The translations under genes were made by a program, and so were the position numbers. From Veillonellaceae bacterium (lineage in GTDB: Bacteria > Bacillota > Negativicutes > Veillonellales > Veillonellaceae), in contig CAAFQR010000042.1 in assembly GCA_900765165.1 (NCBI GenBank), forward strand, positions 4,695-68,694: a stretch of DNA of 64,000 nt, given 5' to 3'. Each line of letters opens with the position of its first letter. Position 1 is the first letter of the stretch. The notes under the pieces were generated by a model that was not told where the DNA came from, ran no database searches, and worked only from the letters and a program-made list of their open reading frames with translations. Of this stretch, positions 55,131 to 62,569 are shown one piece after another.

Positions 55131-55176
55131 TTCCGAAATCTATACTGAAATCTATTCTGAAATCTATTCTGAAATA
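55131..55176. repeat. 12-bp direct repeat, about 3.5 copies
   Basis: CTGAAATCTATT is repeated head to tail with small changes, just upstream of the 35-codon ORF. May hold binding sites for its promoter or be a simple sequence expansion. Confidence 0.6.
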
Positions 55177-55280
55177 AAAACCCGTTCATACTTTTCATTA
55201 CCATCAGCATACCACAAAACAACACCGGCACCAAATACTTTAGCAGATTTCAAAACTCCTGAAACTCTGAAACGCCAGAC

Positions 55281-55335
55281 CTACATATATAACTGTTTCA
55301 GAGATTTTTGCATTTTTGATTTTCATGCTTCGTTT
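55281..55335 (+). repeat. Dispersed repeat of about 55 bp, copy C
   Basis: Matches copies A and B at 26.6-26.8 kb: ATATATA, TGTTTCAGAGA, then GCATTTTTGATTTTCATGCT and TCGTTTTTCG. Lies in the gene-free stretch upstream of the Mrr gene. Confidence 0.7.
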
Positions 55336-55392
55336 TTCGCTTTACCAAGAAAAAGTCACGAATCCAACAATACCAAAGTCCCCTCCAAACTC

Positions 55393-55742
55393 CAGCGCGA
55401 GCGACAGCAAGCGCTACAACGTAAGACCTACCCGAATCACATCCTACCTACAGCGCGAGCGCAGCAAGCGCTACAACATAAGCCCCACCCGAATCACACC
55501 ACCGCACAGCGCGAGCGCAGCAAGCGCTACAACATCAGCCCTACCAAAATCACATCCAACCTACAGCGCGAGCGCAGCTAGCGCTACAACATAAGGCCCA
55601 CCCAAATCACATCTACCTCTCAGCGCGAGCGCAGCAAGCGCTACAACGTAAGAGCTACCCGAATCACATCCTACCTACAGCGCGCGCGTAGCTAGCGCTA
55701 CAACGTAAGACCCACCCGAATCACACCACCGCACAGCGCGAG
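55393..55742. repeat. Tandem array of 56-58 bp units, six full copies plus a partial
   Basis: Units begin with CAGCGCGAG at 55393, 55451, 55507, 55564, 55621, 55678 and 55734 (partial). Each has a first half of about 27 bp (CAGCGCGAGCGCAGCAAGCG then CTACAAC) with hairpin potential AGCGC/GCGCT, and a second half of about 30 bp ending around CCGAATCACA. Since the second halves are also alike, this is a tandem repeat and not a CRISPR array. It abuts a long inverted repeat. No gene is seen within. Confidence 0.9.
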
Positions 55743-55753
55743 ACCGCCATCGC

Positions 55754-56106
55754 CCTAGGCACTTTGTCCATGGTTTTCCCTTCACCCAGAGTACGGCTGA
55801 ACCCGGCACTAGCGCCATATTTACCGGAAAAGCGGCGCAGGCTCAATTCACCGGGGACGACCAGCGTACCTAGGCACGGATTTATTGTCACATTTCGCTG
55901 GGCGCTATGAGCAACAAACGCAAAAATGCCATCCGAATTTAAGTGGAGAAAACATTGCGTAAGCGTAGTTTTCGGAACTTAATTCGGATGGCATTTGCTT
56001 ATATTCAAAGACCACGAAATGTGACAAAAATCAAAGTACCTAGTACCCTGGTACCCCCGGCGAATTGAACCCGCCGCGAGCCCGTGTCAAATATGGCACT
56101 ATGCCG
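55754..56106. repeat. Long inverted-repeat element E1
   Basis: Arms 55802-55943 and 55975-56106 pair over about 130-140 bp with mismatches; blocks include GCCATATTT, CAATTC, TTGTCACATTTCG and ATGCCATCCGAATT. The left flank from 55754 holds CTAGGCACTTTGTCCATG, which is also found at the left flank of E2. The right arm ends 9 bp before the stop codon of the ABC ATPase gene. A hairpin of this size could end transcription, but the arms are far longer than needed. Confidence 0.85.
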
Positions 56107-56114
56107 GGAAGTGC

Positions 56115-56906
56115 TTACGACCCCAACATCATGCGATCGCTCAACCCGCTTTCCCCAACCTGAAAACGTTCGAGCAAATCCTGAACCGTGAGATTCTTCT
56201 TCTCATCGCCCTTCACATCATAAATAATCTTACCATTATCCATCATGATCAAACGATTACCAAAACGAAGCGCATCACGCATATTATGCGTAATCATAAG
56301 CGTCGTCAAATTATGCTCCTTAACCAACTGATCAGTCAATGTAAGAACCTTCTCAGCCGTCTTAGGATCCAGCGCTGCCGTATGTTCATCCAACAACAAC
56401 AACTCTGGCTTCAACATCGTTGCCATGAGCAGCGTAATCGACTGACGCTGACCACCGGACAAAAGCCCCATGCGCGCCGTAAGACGATCCTCGAGTCCAA
56501 GACCCAAGAGTGACAAACGTTCCTTAAAGAACTTCCGTTCCTCCGGCACAAACGCCCACTTCAAGCCCATGCGCTTGCCGCGGCGCAACGCCAACAACAA
56601 ATTCTCTTCAATCTGCATATTACCGGCTGTACCCAACATCGGATCCTGGAACACGCGACCAATAAACGCAGCGCGCTTATACTCCGGCATCTTCGTAACA
56701 TCATGATCGTCGATGATAATCTGCCCTTCATCAACCGGGAACACACCGGCGATGGAATTCAAAAGCGTACTCTTACCGGCGCCATTACCACCGATAACCG
56801 TGGCAAAATCGCCCGTTTCTAACTTCAAATCAACGCCGCGAAGCGCCGTCTTTTCATTGACCGTCCCCTTGAAGAAAGTCTTCACAATGTGCTTTACCTC
56901 TAACAT
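56115..56906 (-). CDS. ABC transporter ATP-binding protein (TrpZ-like)
   Basis: 263-aa ATPase with Walker A GGNGAGKSTLLN, signature LSGGQRQSITLLMA and Walker B LLLLDEHTAALDPK. The glutamate of the Walker B extension is kept. It belongs with the permease and binding protein just upstream, a set like the TrpXYZ transporters of Firmicutes that are linked to tryptophan or tyrosine uptake. RBS AAGGAGGG. Substrate unproven. Confidence 0.85.
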   Translation of the reverse strand: MLEVKHIVKTFFKGTVNEKTALRGVDLKLETGDFATVIGGNGAGKSTLLNSIAGVFPVDEGQIIIDDHDVTKMPEYKRAAFIGRVFQDPMLGTAGNMQIEENLLLALRRGKRMGLKWAFVPEERKFFKERLSLLGLGLEDRLTARMGLLSGGQRQSITLLMATMLKPELLLLDEHTAALDPKTAEKVLTLTDQLVKEHNLTTLMITHNMRDALRFGNRLIMMDNGKIIYDVKGDEKKNLTVQDLLERFQVGESGLSDRMMLGS

Positions 56907-56921
56907 GTGTATCCCTCCTTC

Positions 56922-57791
56922 TTAACGACTCTGCCATTTTGCCTTAAGAGTCGGCAACGACAACGCAATAGCAACCAATACGGCGGTGAATAATTTCAAA
57001 TCATTTGGCGGCATACCTAAGTACAATACGATAGCAATTACAATACGGTATACGATAGACCCAAGTACTACGGCCAATAAACTGCGAACGAACGACTTCG
57101 TGCCGAACAGCACCTCGCCGATAATAACCGACGCCAAGCCGATTACGATGGTACCAACGCCCATGCCCACATCGGCGAAGCCATTGCCCTGCGCGATTAA
57201 TGCGCCGGAAATCGCTACGAAGCCATTTGAAATCAACAGCCCCAACACAATCATCGTGTCCGTATTAACACCCTGGGCACGAATCATCTGCGGGTTAACA
57301 CCGGTGGCACGAAGGCAGGCACCGATTTCAGTACCGAAGAACCAGAACAACAAAATACAAGTTGCTACAGCTACAACCAAGCCAATCAACAACAACGCGA
57401 TGGTATGCAATACAGATAAGTGCTCAAGATACGTGTATACCGTGTCCAAACGGAGCAACGACACGTTTGCTTTACCCATAACGCGCAAGTTAATAGAATA
57501 CAACGCAATCATCGTCAAAATCCCGGCCAATAAAGCAGGAATCTTTAATTTCGTATGAATCCAACCGGTTATAGCACCGGCCAACATACCGCCAATAGCG
57601 GCTACGACGATGGACACGATAGGGTTCACACCGTCTACAATCAACGTCGCCGAAATAGCAGCGCCCAACGGGAAACTACCTTCGACCGTCAAATCCGCAA
57701 TATCTAGCACGCGGAACGTAATAAATACGCCAATGGCTAGCAAAGACCACAACAAGCCCTGCGCCAACGTGGCAATAATCAAATCACTCAT
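56922..57791 (-). CDS. ABC transporter permease (TrpY-like)
   Basis: 289-aa permease with eight to nine hydrophobic helices, of the BPD_transp_2 type that includes branched-chain and ribose permeases (VLDIADLTVEGSFPLGAA near the N-terminus). RBS GAGAGGTG. Lies 15 bp before the ATPase gene. It is separated from the binding-protein gene by a terminator-like hairpin that should reduce its expression relative to the binding protein. Confidence 0.85.
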   Translation of the reverse strand: MSDLIIATLAQGLLWSLLAIGVFITFRVLDIADLTVEGSFPLGAAISATLIVDGVNPIVSIVVAAIGGMLAGAITGWIHTKLKIPALLAGILTMIALYSINLRVMGKANVSLLRLDTVYTYLEHLSVLHTIALLLIGLVVAVATCILLFWFFGTEIGACLRATGVNPQMIRAQGVNTDTMIVLGLLISNGFVAISGALIAQGNGFADVGMGVGTIVIGLASVIIGEVLFGTKSFVRSLLAVVLGSIVYRIVIAIVLYLGMPPNDLKLFTAVLVAIALSLPTLKAKWQSR

Positions 57792-57825
57792 AAAACACCT
57801 CTCGCTTCATAACTACGGACCTTGG

Positions 57826-57856
57826 TGAAAAAAGAAAAGGGCCAGCGCCCTTTTCT
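57826..57856 (-). terminator. Intercistronic terminator-like hairpin in the TrpXYZ-like operon
   Basis: AGAAAAGGGC, loop, GCCCTTTTCT followed by TTTTT on the minus strand, between the binding-protein and permease genes. Partial termination would give more binding protein than membrane subunits. Confidence 0.8.
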
Positions 57857-57878
57857 CTTTTATTTCACATAAAGCTTA

Positions 57879-58862
57879 CTATTTAGCTGCTTCCTTCTGC
57901 AATTCTTCCGGAATCGTGATGCCTAAGCGTTTAGCCGTATCCTGGTTAATAACCAATTTCAAGTCTTTCTGACTTTCAATCGGCATATCCTGAACCTTAG
58001 CTTCGCCGGAGAGAATCTTAGCGGCCATTAAGCCAGTCTGGAAGCCCAATTTGTAGTAATCAACGGAGTACGTCATGAGACCACCGTTTTTAACCATATT
58101 TTCTTCACCAGGGAATACCGGAATCTTAGCCGGGTCGGTGATTTTAACCAAGTTAGCCATTGCCGATGCCACTACATTATCGGTCGGTACGTAAATTGCC
58201 TGAACGCCCTGACTTACGAGGTTCTGTGCTGCCTGCTGAATATCATTTACATTGGAAACGGTAGCTTCTACTACGTCAAGACCCTTCGTCTTAGCGTATG
58301 CTTTCATTTTTTCTGCCTGAACCTGAGAGTTTACTTCGCTCGCGCTATAAATAATACCCACTTTTTTAGCATTCGGTACAACCTTCAGAATCAAGTCAAC
58401 CTGTTTGTCAATCGGATTCATATCCGTGGTGCCGCTTACGTTCGTACCCGGTTTTTCGTCGCTATTAACGAGCTTCGCCGATTTGTAGTCCGTAATAGCT
58501 GTCCCCAAAATCGGAATGTCTTTCGTGGCATTTGCCATCGACTGTGCAGCCGGCGTTGCGATTGCCAACACTAAATCCTTCTTATCAGCAACAAATCGCT
58601 GGGCAATACTGTTCAGGTTAGATTGGTCTGCCTGGGCATTCTGCTGATCGATTTGTACATTGTCCTTGAAGCCCTTGGAGGCCAAGCCATCAACGAAGCC
58701 CTTGTTCGCTGCATCCAATGCCGGATGTTCTACCAACTGAACTACGCCGATTTTGTACGTTTTATTGCCCGAAGCGCTACCGGATTTGTCAGCGCCGCAT
58801 CCTGCAATCAACCCTACCGCCATAATGGCTACTACTGCTGCTACTATTCGTTTTTTCCACAT
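57879..58862 (-). CDS. ABC transporter substrate-binding lipoprotein (TrpX-like)
   Basis: 327-aa lipoprotein (lipobox LIAGC) of the ABC_sub_bind family: YKIGVVQLVEHPALDAANKG, IATPAAQSMANATKDIPI and VGIIYSASEVNSQVQAEKM are typical. ATG at 58862 follows AAAGGGG; the upstream frame has no support. The upstream gap to the next gene is 117 bp and shows no T-box or other leader motif, unlike many Trp-regulated relatives. Confidence 0.88.
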   Translation of the reverse strand: MWKKRIVAAVVAIMAVGLIAGCGADKSGSASGNKTYKIGVVQLVEHPALDAANKGFVDGLASKGFKDNVQIDQQNAQADQSNLNSIAQRFVADKKDLVLAIATPAAQSMANATKDIPILGTAITDYKSAKLVNSDEKPGTNVSGTTDMNPIDKQVDLILKVVPNAKKVGIIYSASEVNSQVQAEKMKAYAKTKGLDVVEATVSNVNDIQQAAQNLVSQGVQAIYVPTDNVVASAMANLVKITDPAKIPVFPGEENMVKNGGLMTYSVDYYKLGFQTGLMAAKILSGEAKVQDMPIESQKDLKLVINQDTAKRLGITIPEELQKEAAK

Positions 58863-58979
58863 AAAAAAGCCCCTTTCTACTATGCTACAATTATCCGTCT
58901 CCAAAGGATATTGTAATCATTATATCCTGTTTCTACGGACTTTTCAATAGGTACAAACGACTTTTCTACAAGGACGTGA

Positions 58980-59819
58980 TTAACGATATACGCCGTCCTC
59001 TTCATCGGCGATAATGTCCTCTAAATCCGGGTCACGAATCATATCCGGATGGTTATTAATCTTCTGGGGCAACTGAAAATCTTCCCAACTATTGCTCATA
59101 TCATAATAGTTATATAAATCCATAACCGAATACGTCCAAGGCAACACCTCATCCACCAACGTGCGGCGACCATCCAGCTCCTTAGTCACCAGTTTTTGGT
59201 GAAATGACTCATCATAGCCATCTACGGCATACTGCAGGTTCCCCCACAAAAGTACACTCAACGCCGACAGTGCTCTCATTTCATCAGTGCGGCGATGACG
59301 ACTAAACGTATTCCAAATGGCCGTTGGCGTCCGATTCCGTGCATCAAATAACAACTTATCAAAGGCCGGCTTCTTCGAATCCTGCCCCTTCTGGAACGCG
59401 CGGGCTGCAACTAAATTCATACCCGCAATCGTCAACGCATTAACGCTCACATTGCGCGACAACGCCATACGCAAATCCAAATCATCGCGGTACGCATGGC
59501 AATGCTGCTCAATACGCCGCCACGGCTGCTCATCAATAAACGCCTGAGACTCCTTACTCAACTCCTGGCGTAAAACAGACACAGCACCATCCACAATCAC
59601 AATCGGAAACGAATCTTCACGAAACATATTCACCAAATAATGAAGCAACACCTTGTCATAATTCGTAAGCTCTTCATAATACGAATCCGGCTTATCGCCG
59701 AGCACACACACATCGACACAAATAGTGGGTACATCATAATCGGCCTTACCACAAAACCGACCCCACCAACCCTGCGTCACATGTTGACTGGTCCTATAGA
59801 CCCTCATCATATGTTCCAT
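58980..59819 (-). CDS. Hypothetical protein, 279 aa
   Basis: I do not recognise this protein. It has no signal peptide or membrane segment. It is rich in aromatic residues, Arg and Asp, with phrases VSVNALTIAGMNLVAARAF and SALSVLLWGNLQYAVDGYD, and ends in an acidic tail (DLEDIIADEEDGVYR). ATG at 59819 follows GGGGGA at 7 nt. Transcription would run on into the transporter operon. Flanked upstream by the inverted-repeat element E2. A relation to the transporter is not evident. Confidence 0.75.
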   Translation of the reverse strand: MEHMMRVYRTSQHVTQGWWGRFCGKADYDVPTICVDVCVLGDKPDSYYEELTNYDKVLLHYLVNMFREDSFPIVIVDGAVSVLRQELSKESQAFIDEQPWRRIEQHCHAYRDDLDLRMALSRNVSVNALTIAGMNLVAARAFQKGQDSKKPAFDKLLFDARNRTPTAIWNTFSRHRRTDEMRALSALSVLLWGNLQYAVDGYDESFHQKLVTKELDGRRTLVDEVLPWTYSVMDLYNYYDMSNSWEDFQLPQKINNHPDMIRDPDLEDIIADEEDGVYR

Positions 59820-59903
59820 AGTAATTCCCCCTATTCTTATCCACATTATAACACTTCTCAAAAAATTTTTATATACTAAATTTATCTTTTTCCTATATAT
59901 TTT

Positions 59904-60351
59904 CTAGGCACTTTGTCCATGCCTTTCCCCCTTAAGGCTTTCAGTTAAGCTATCCCAGCAATGCCAGTGCCAGTATTTTACCGAAAGGCGCAACGCAAGT
60001 GCCAATACCCGGCCGAATGCTACTCTTGATGCGAACCATGCGGTATGTGTTAGGCCAGTCAGGAAATGCTAACAGATTATAGGGAAAAAGCCAAGTATAG
60101 GCATGGATAGCGCAAATTTTAGTATATAAAGCAAATCGGGTATGCCTGAGCTGTGAAGCGACCATTTGTGAAACAGAAGGGAGCAAACAGCTTGGGCATA
60201 CCCGATGCCATATATAAAGTTAAATAGTAATGCCTATACTTGGCTAGACCTAGAAAGTTAGCATGCCTGACGCGCCTAACACATACCCGGGTCGTTCTTG
60301 TACATCGGCCGGCTATTGGCACGACGAGCCGCCTCAGGTAAAATACGGCAC
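59904..60351 (-). repeat. Long inverted-repeat element E2 (with 5' flank)
   Basis: Imperfect palindrome of 385 bp (59967-60351) plus a left flank from 59904 with CTAGGCACTTTGTCCATG as in E1. The apical part pairs ATCGGGTATGCC with GGCATACCCGAT and AGCTGT with ACAGCT. Read on the minus strand the loop is GCTCCCTTCTGTTTCACAAA then TGGTCGCTTC, nearly the same as in E3. The outer arm holds CCGGCCGATGTACAAGAACG then ACCCGGGT. The right arm includes the last five codons and stop of the tetR gene. Confidence 0.88.
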
Positions 60352-60873
60352 CAGCAGCTGCGGGATAATTAACTGAAACCGCGTCACCATTTCGGAGTCA
60401 CTCACTTGCATGCCCCCCAATATCCAATCCCGCATCATATACGTACCGCCTACGTCCTTCGCCTCAATGGCAAACATGATGCGCGGATCCGTCACATCCA
60501 CGCCACACTGCTTCAAGTACTCTTTATCAAAGCGCACCGTACACTCAATTTCAAAATCCGTCGTGCAACCAGTCTCCCTAGACCGATACAAATGCTTGAT
60601 GAAATCTAAGTGCTCCCGGAAAATGCCAAACTGCTTAAGGTACATAGCCCGCCAATCGTCGCCATTCTTGATTTTACAGGCCTCAATAATCCCCTCCTGC
60701 GTCAATTCCGCATAGATATCGTTCATCAAGTCGTACTTGTCCGTGTAATACCGATAAAAGGTCTGCTTACTTACTTCCGCGCGCGCCAAAATATCCCGCA
60801 AGGTCACCTTCTCCACATACTGCTGCGTCACACACGCATACGCCGCTTGCTTCATTAGCTTTTTCGCGTTCAT
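60334..60873 (-). CDS. TetR/AcrR family regulator
   Basis: 179-aa transcription factor with an N-terminal helix-turn-helix (ARAEVSKQTFYRYYTDKYDL, about residues 28-48) and a C-terminal ligand domain of the TetR_C type found with dihydroxyacetone-kinase regulators (FREHLDFIKHLY). ATG at 60873 follows GGAGGTGG. The stop codon and last five codons (VPYFT) lie inside the arm of E2. Target genes are unknown; the arginase-like gene is 88 bp upstream in the same direction. Confidence 0.85.
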   Translation of the reverse strand: MNAKKLMKQAAYACVTQQYVEKVTLRDILARAEVSKQTFYRYYTDKYDLMNDIYAELTQEGIIEACKIKNGDDWRAMYLKQFGIFREHLDFIKHLYRSRETGCTTDFEIECTVRFDKEYLKQCGVDVTDPRIMFAIEAKDVGGTYMMRDWILGGMQVSDSEMVTRFQLIIPQLLVPYFT

Positions 60874-60961
60874 AAGCGCCACCTCCATCGGTTATTTTAC
60901 AAAATCTACTAGTGAAATAAAGGGCATCTAGCCTAGTCCCGAAGTTGTCTGTTAGTTCCTC

Positions 60962-61828
60962 TTAGTCCTGGAAAAGCTTAAGTTCAGCCAAAGCGTTGTG
61001 CAAACGAATGGCGTCCCACGGCAAGTATTCGGCTACGGTAAAGCCAACCACATCGGCCATGCCCTGGATTGCTTTAAGAGACGCCGTTACATCTTCTAAC
61101 TCAAAACGACCGCAAGACGAACCGTCAAACATGGGAATACCCGGTTCATTGAAGTACAAGGAATGGAACGTCTTCGGATTGAGCACATCTAAGTCCCAAT
61201 GAATGGCTACTTTTGTGTAGCCGCCTTCCTTGACCCACTGCTGAATGCGGTCGCTGGACAATAACGCTTCCGTCTGTACTTCATAGTTTACACCTAATTC
61301 GCCGAGGCGGTCGACTTCAGAATCGAGCAACGGCTGCAAGCCTACATACAGCACGTCCTTCGGCTGGAACGGATGATCCACCGTCTGCTGCACATCTGCG
61401 TCGCCTTGTTTCAGCAAATTCGCCAACACCATCGCATGTTCGTGATTATACATGGACGGATTCGAAATATCCGGATGCGCGTCGAACCAGATTACGCCTA
61501 GCTTTTCGCCATACAAGCCATGAAGATAATCAAACGGCGCCTGCGACACGATGCAATTGCCGCCTAGCGTGATAATCCGCTCCGGCTTTTCTTCCGCAAT
61601 AATCGCCTTCGTCATTTCAACACCTTCTTTGATAGCGGCCTGGCCCACAACGCCGTTCTGCTCCGTCACCGACGTTTCGTTCACCGACTTGATGGGCACC
61701 ACCACTTCCTTCTGCCCGTCGCTCATCGGCGCCACCGCCTTCAACAACATCGAGCCGCAGAAATATTGCGGCTTGTTTCCTGCCTGCCAATCCGGTACAA
61801 CCAAACGTAATGTATTTGTATTACTCAT
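60962..61828 (-). CDS. Arginase/agmatinase family protein with GGNC in place of GGDH
   Basis: 288-aa ureohydrolase-fold protein. The Mn-binding motifs VIWFDAHPD and HWDLDVLNP are intact, but the first motif reads LGGNCIVS instead of GGDHS, so a metal-binding histidine is replaced by cysteine. Substrate is therefore uncertain; it may be an amidinohydrolase with altered metal use. There is no RBS of high quality directly before the ATG (AAAGGCAG). Downstream is the tetR gene. Confidence 0.8.
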   Translation of the reverse strand: MSNTNTLRLVVPDWQAGNKPQYFCGSMLLKAVAPMSDGQKEVVVPIKSVNETSVTEQNGVVGQAAIKEGVEMTKAIIAEEKPERIITLGGNCIVSQAPFDYLHGLYGEKLGVIWFDAHPDISNPSMYNHEHAMVLANLLKQGDADVQQTVDHPFQPKDVLYVGLQPLLDSEVDRLGELGVNYEVQTEALLSSDRIQQWVKEGGYTKVAIHWDLDVLNPKTFHSLYFNEPGIPMFDGSSCGRFELEDVTASLKAIQGMADVVGFTVAEYLPWDAIRLHNALAELKLFQD

Positions 61829-62006
61829 TGAAATTCACTGCCTTTCGTATACTTTCTTTACATCCTTTGAATTTGCATCTTGTGAAATAACTAGCCTCAT
61901 CAAAGGTTGGTAGTCATTTCTTGATGCCATCAGTATACAAAAAGTAGTGGCTGATTACAGTATACAGCGCGAGTGACGAGTTCCAAAAGTGACTTTTTCT
62001 CATATT
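61829..62006. other. Gap upstream of the arginase-like gene, no gene seen
   Basis: Holds one GTGAAATAA word (61882-61890), two CAGTATAC words (61931 and 61959) that may belong to promoters, and CAGCGCGAG at 61965, the same 9-mer that starts each unit of the tandem array at 55.4 kb. No reading frame with support. Confidence 0.5.
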
Positions 62007-62341
62007 GGTCACATGCTGCGCCGGCCGATGTACAAGATCGCCCCGGGTGGTGAGTCGGAAAATTGGTACGCCTTCGTACGTTGGCATTGGTAAGTAGCGT
62101 CATTACGAAAGCTTACTCTGAAAGCCGAAGCCCCAGTACAACCATTCGCTCCCTTCTGCTACGCAAATGGTCGCTTCATGGTTGTACTGGGGCTTCTAGG
62201 CTACTCATCTTAAACTTTGCGTTCGCCATGACGCTACTTACCTTCTGCCGCCGCTTCTACGGCTGTGCCCAATTTTCTGACTCACGCACCACATGGTTCG
62301 CATCTTTGGTAGCATTCGGCCGGCTTGCAGCATTTGTGACC
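62007..62341 (+). repeat. Long inverted-repeat element E3
   Basis: Imperfect palindrome of 335 bp. Outer arms start GGTCACATGCTGC / GCAGCATTTGTGACC; the apical stem of 18 bp pairs AAGCCCCAGTACAACCAT with its complement, around the loop TTCGCTCCCTTCTGCTACGC then AAATGGTCGCTTC. It shares with E2 the left-arm block GCCGGCCGATGTACAAGA and the opposite-arm block CCGGCCGAATGCTAC followed by GATGCGAACCATG, while stem sequences differ. Orientation is opposite to E2. Confidence 0.88.
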
Positions 62342-62482
62342 TTCTATGGGAAATGCGTTGGGGAGAAAAACATCAACATAGAGCCTTGAAAGTCTGATTC
62401 TATTTACATTATTAGTTCCATCTAGATAAGTCAAAAATTTTTCGATAATTTTACAAATACTAAGCAGGAGATTCTATAGAAG
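62342..62482. other. AT-rich gap before the yjiH promoter, nothing recognised
   Basis: Low-GC sequence between E3 and the promoter of the YjiH-like gene, without reading frame or clear hairpin. Confidence 0.4.
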
Positions 62483-62511
62483 TTGTAGAATAATTTAATT
62501 AGATTTATATC
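62483..62511 (+). promoter_or_regulatory. Possible promoter of the YjiH-like gene
   Basis: TTGTAG, 17-bp spacer, TATATC on the plus strand, about 60 bp before the ATG. Moderate match to the sigma-A consensus. Confidence 0.45.
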
Positions 62512-62569
62512 TTTCGATGTATTTACATCTGCGGCTTATGAGGTATTTTATTTCAAAGGAGGTATTCGT

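Noticed and set aside
55117..55594. Plus-strand open frames of 154 and 92 codons across the tandem array
   Set aside because: They stay open because the unit is close to 19 codons long. No ribosome binding site, biased repetitive peptide, and unit lengths of 56 and 58 bp break the frame.
55393..55742. CRISPR array
   Set aside because: Hairpin-bearing first halves look like CRISPR repeats, but the intervening segments of about 30 bp are also near-identical and there are no cas genes.
59967..60351. Integron attC site
   Set aside because: GTTAGGC and GCCTAAC words occur in E2, but they are in the opposite order to that of attC, the element is much longer than usual attC sites and no integron integrase is present.
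62063..62389. Plus-strand frame of 108 codons inside E3
   Set aside because: It runs across both arms and the loop of the palindrome and has no ribosome binding site; the region is better explained as a structured repeat.
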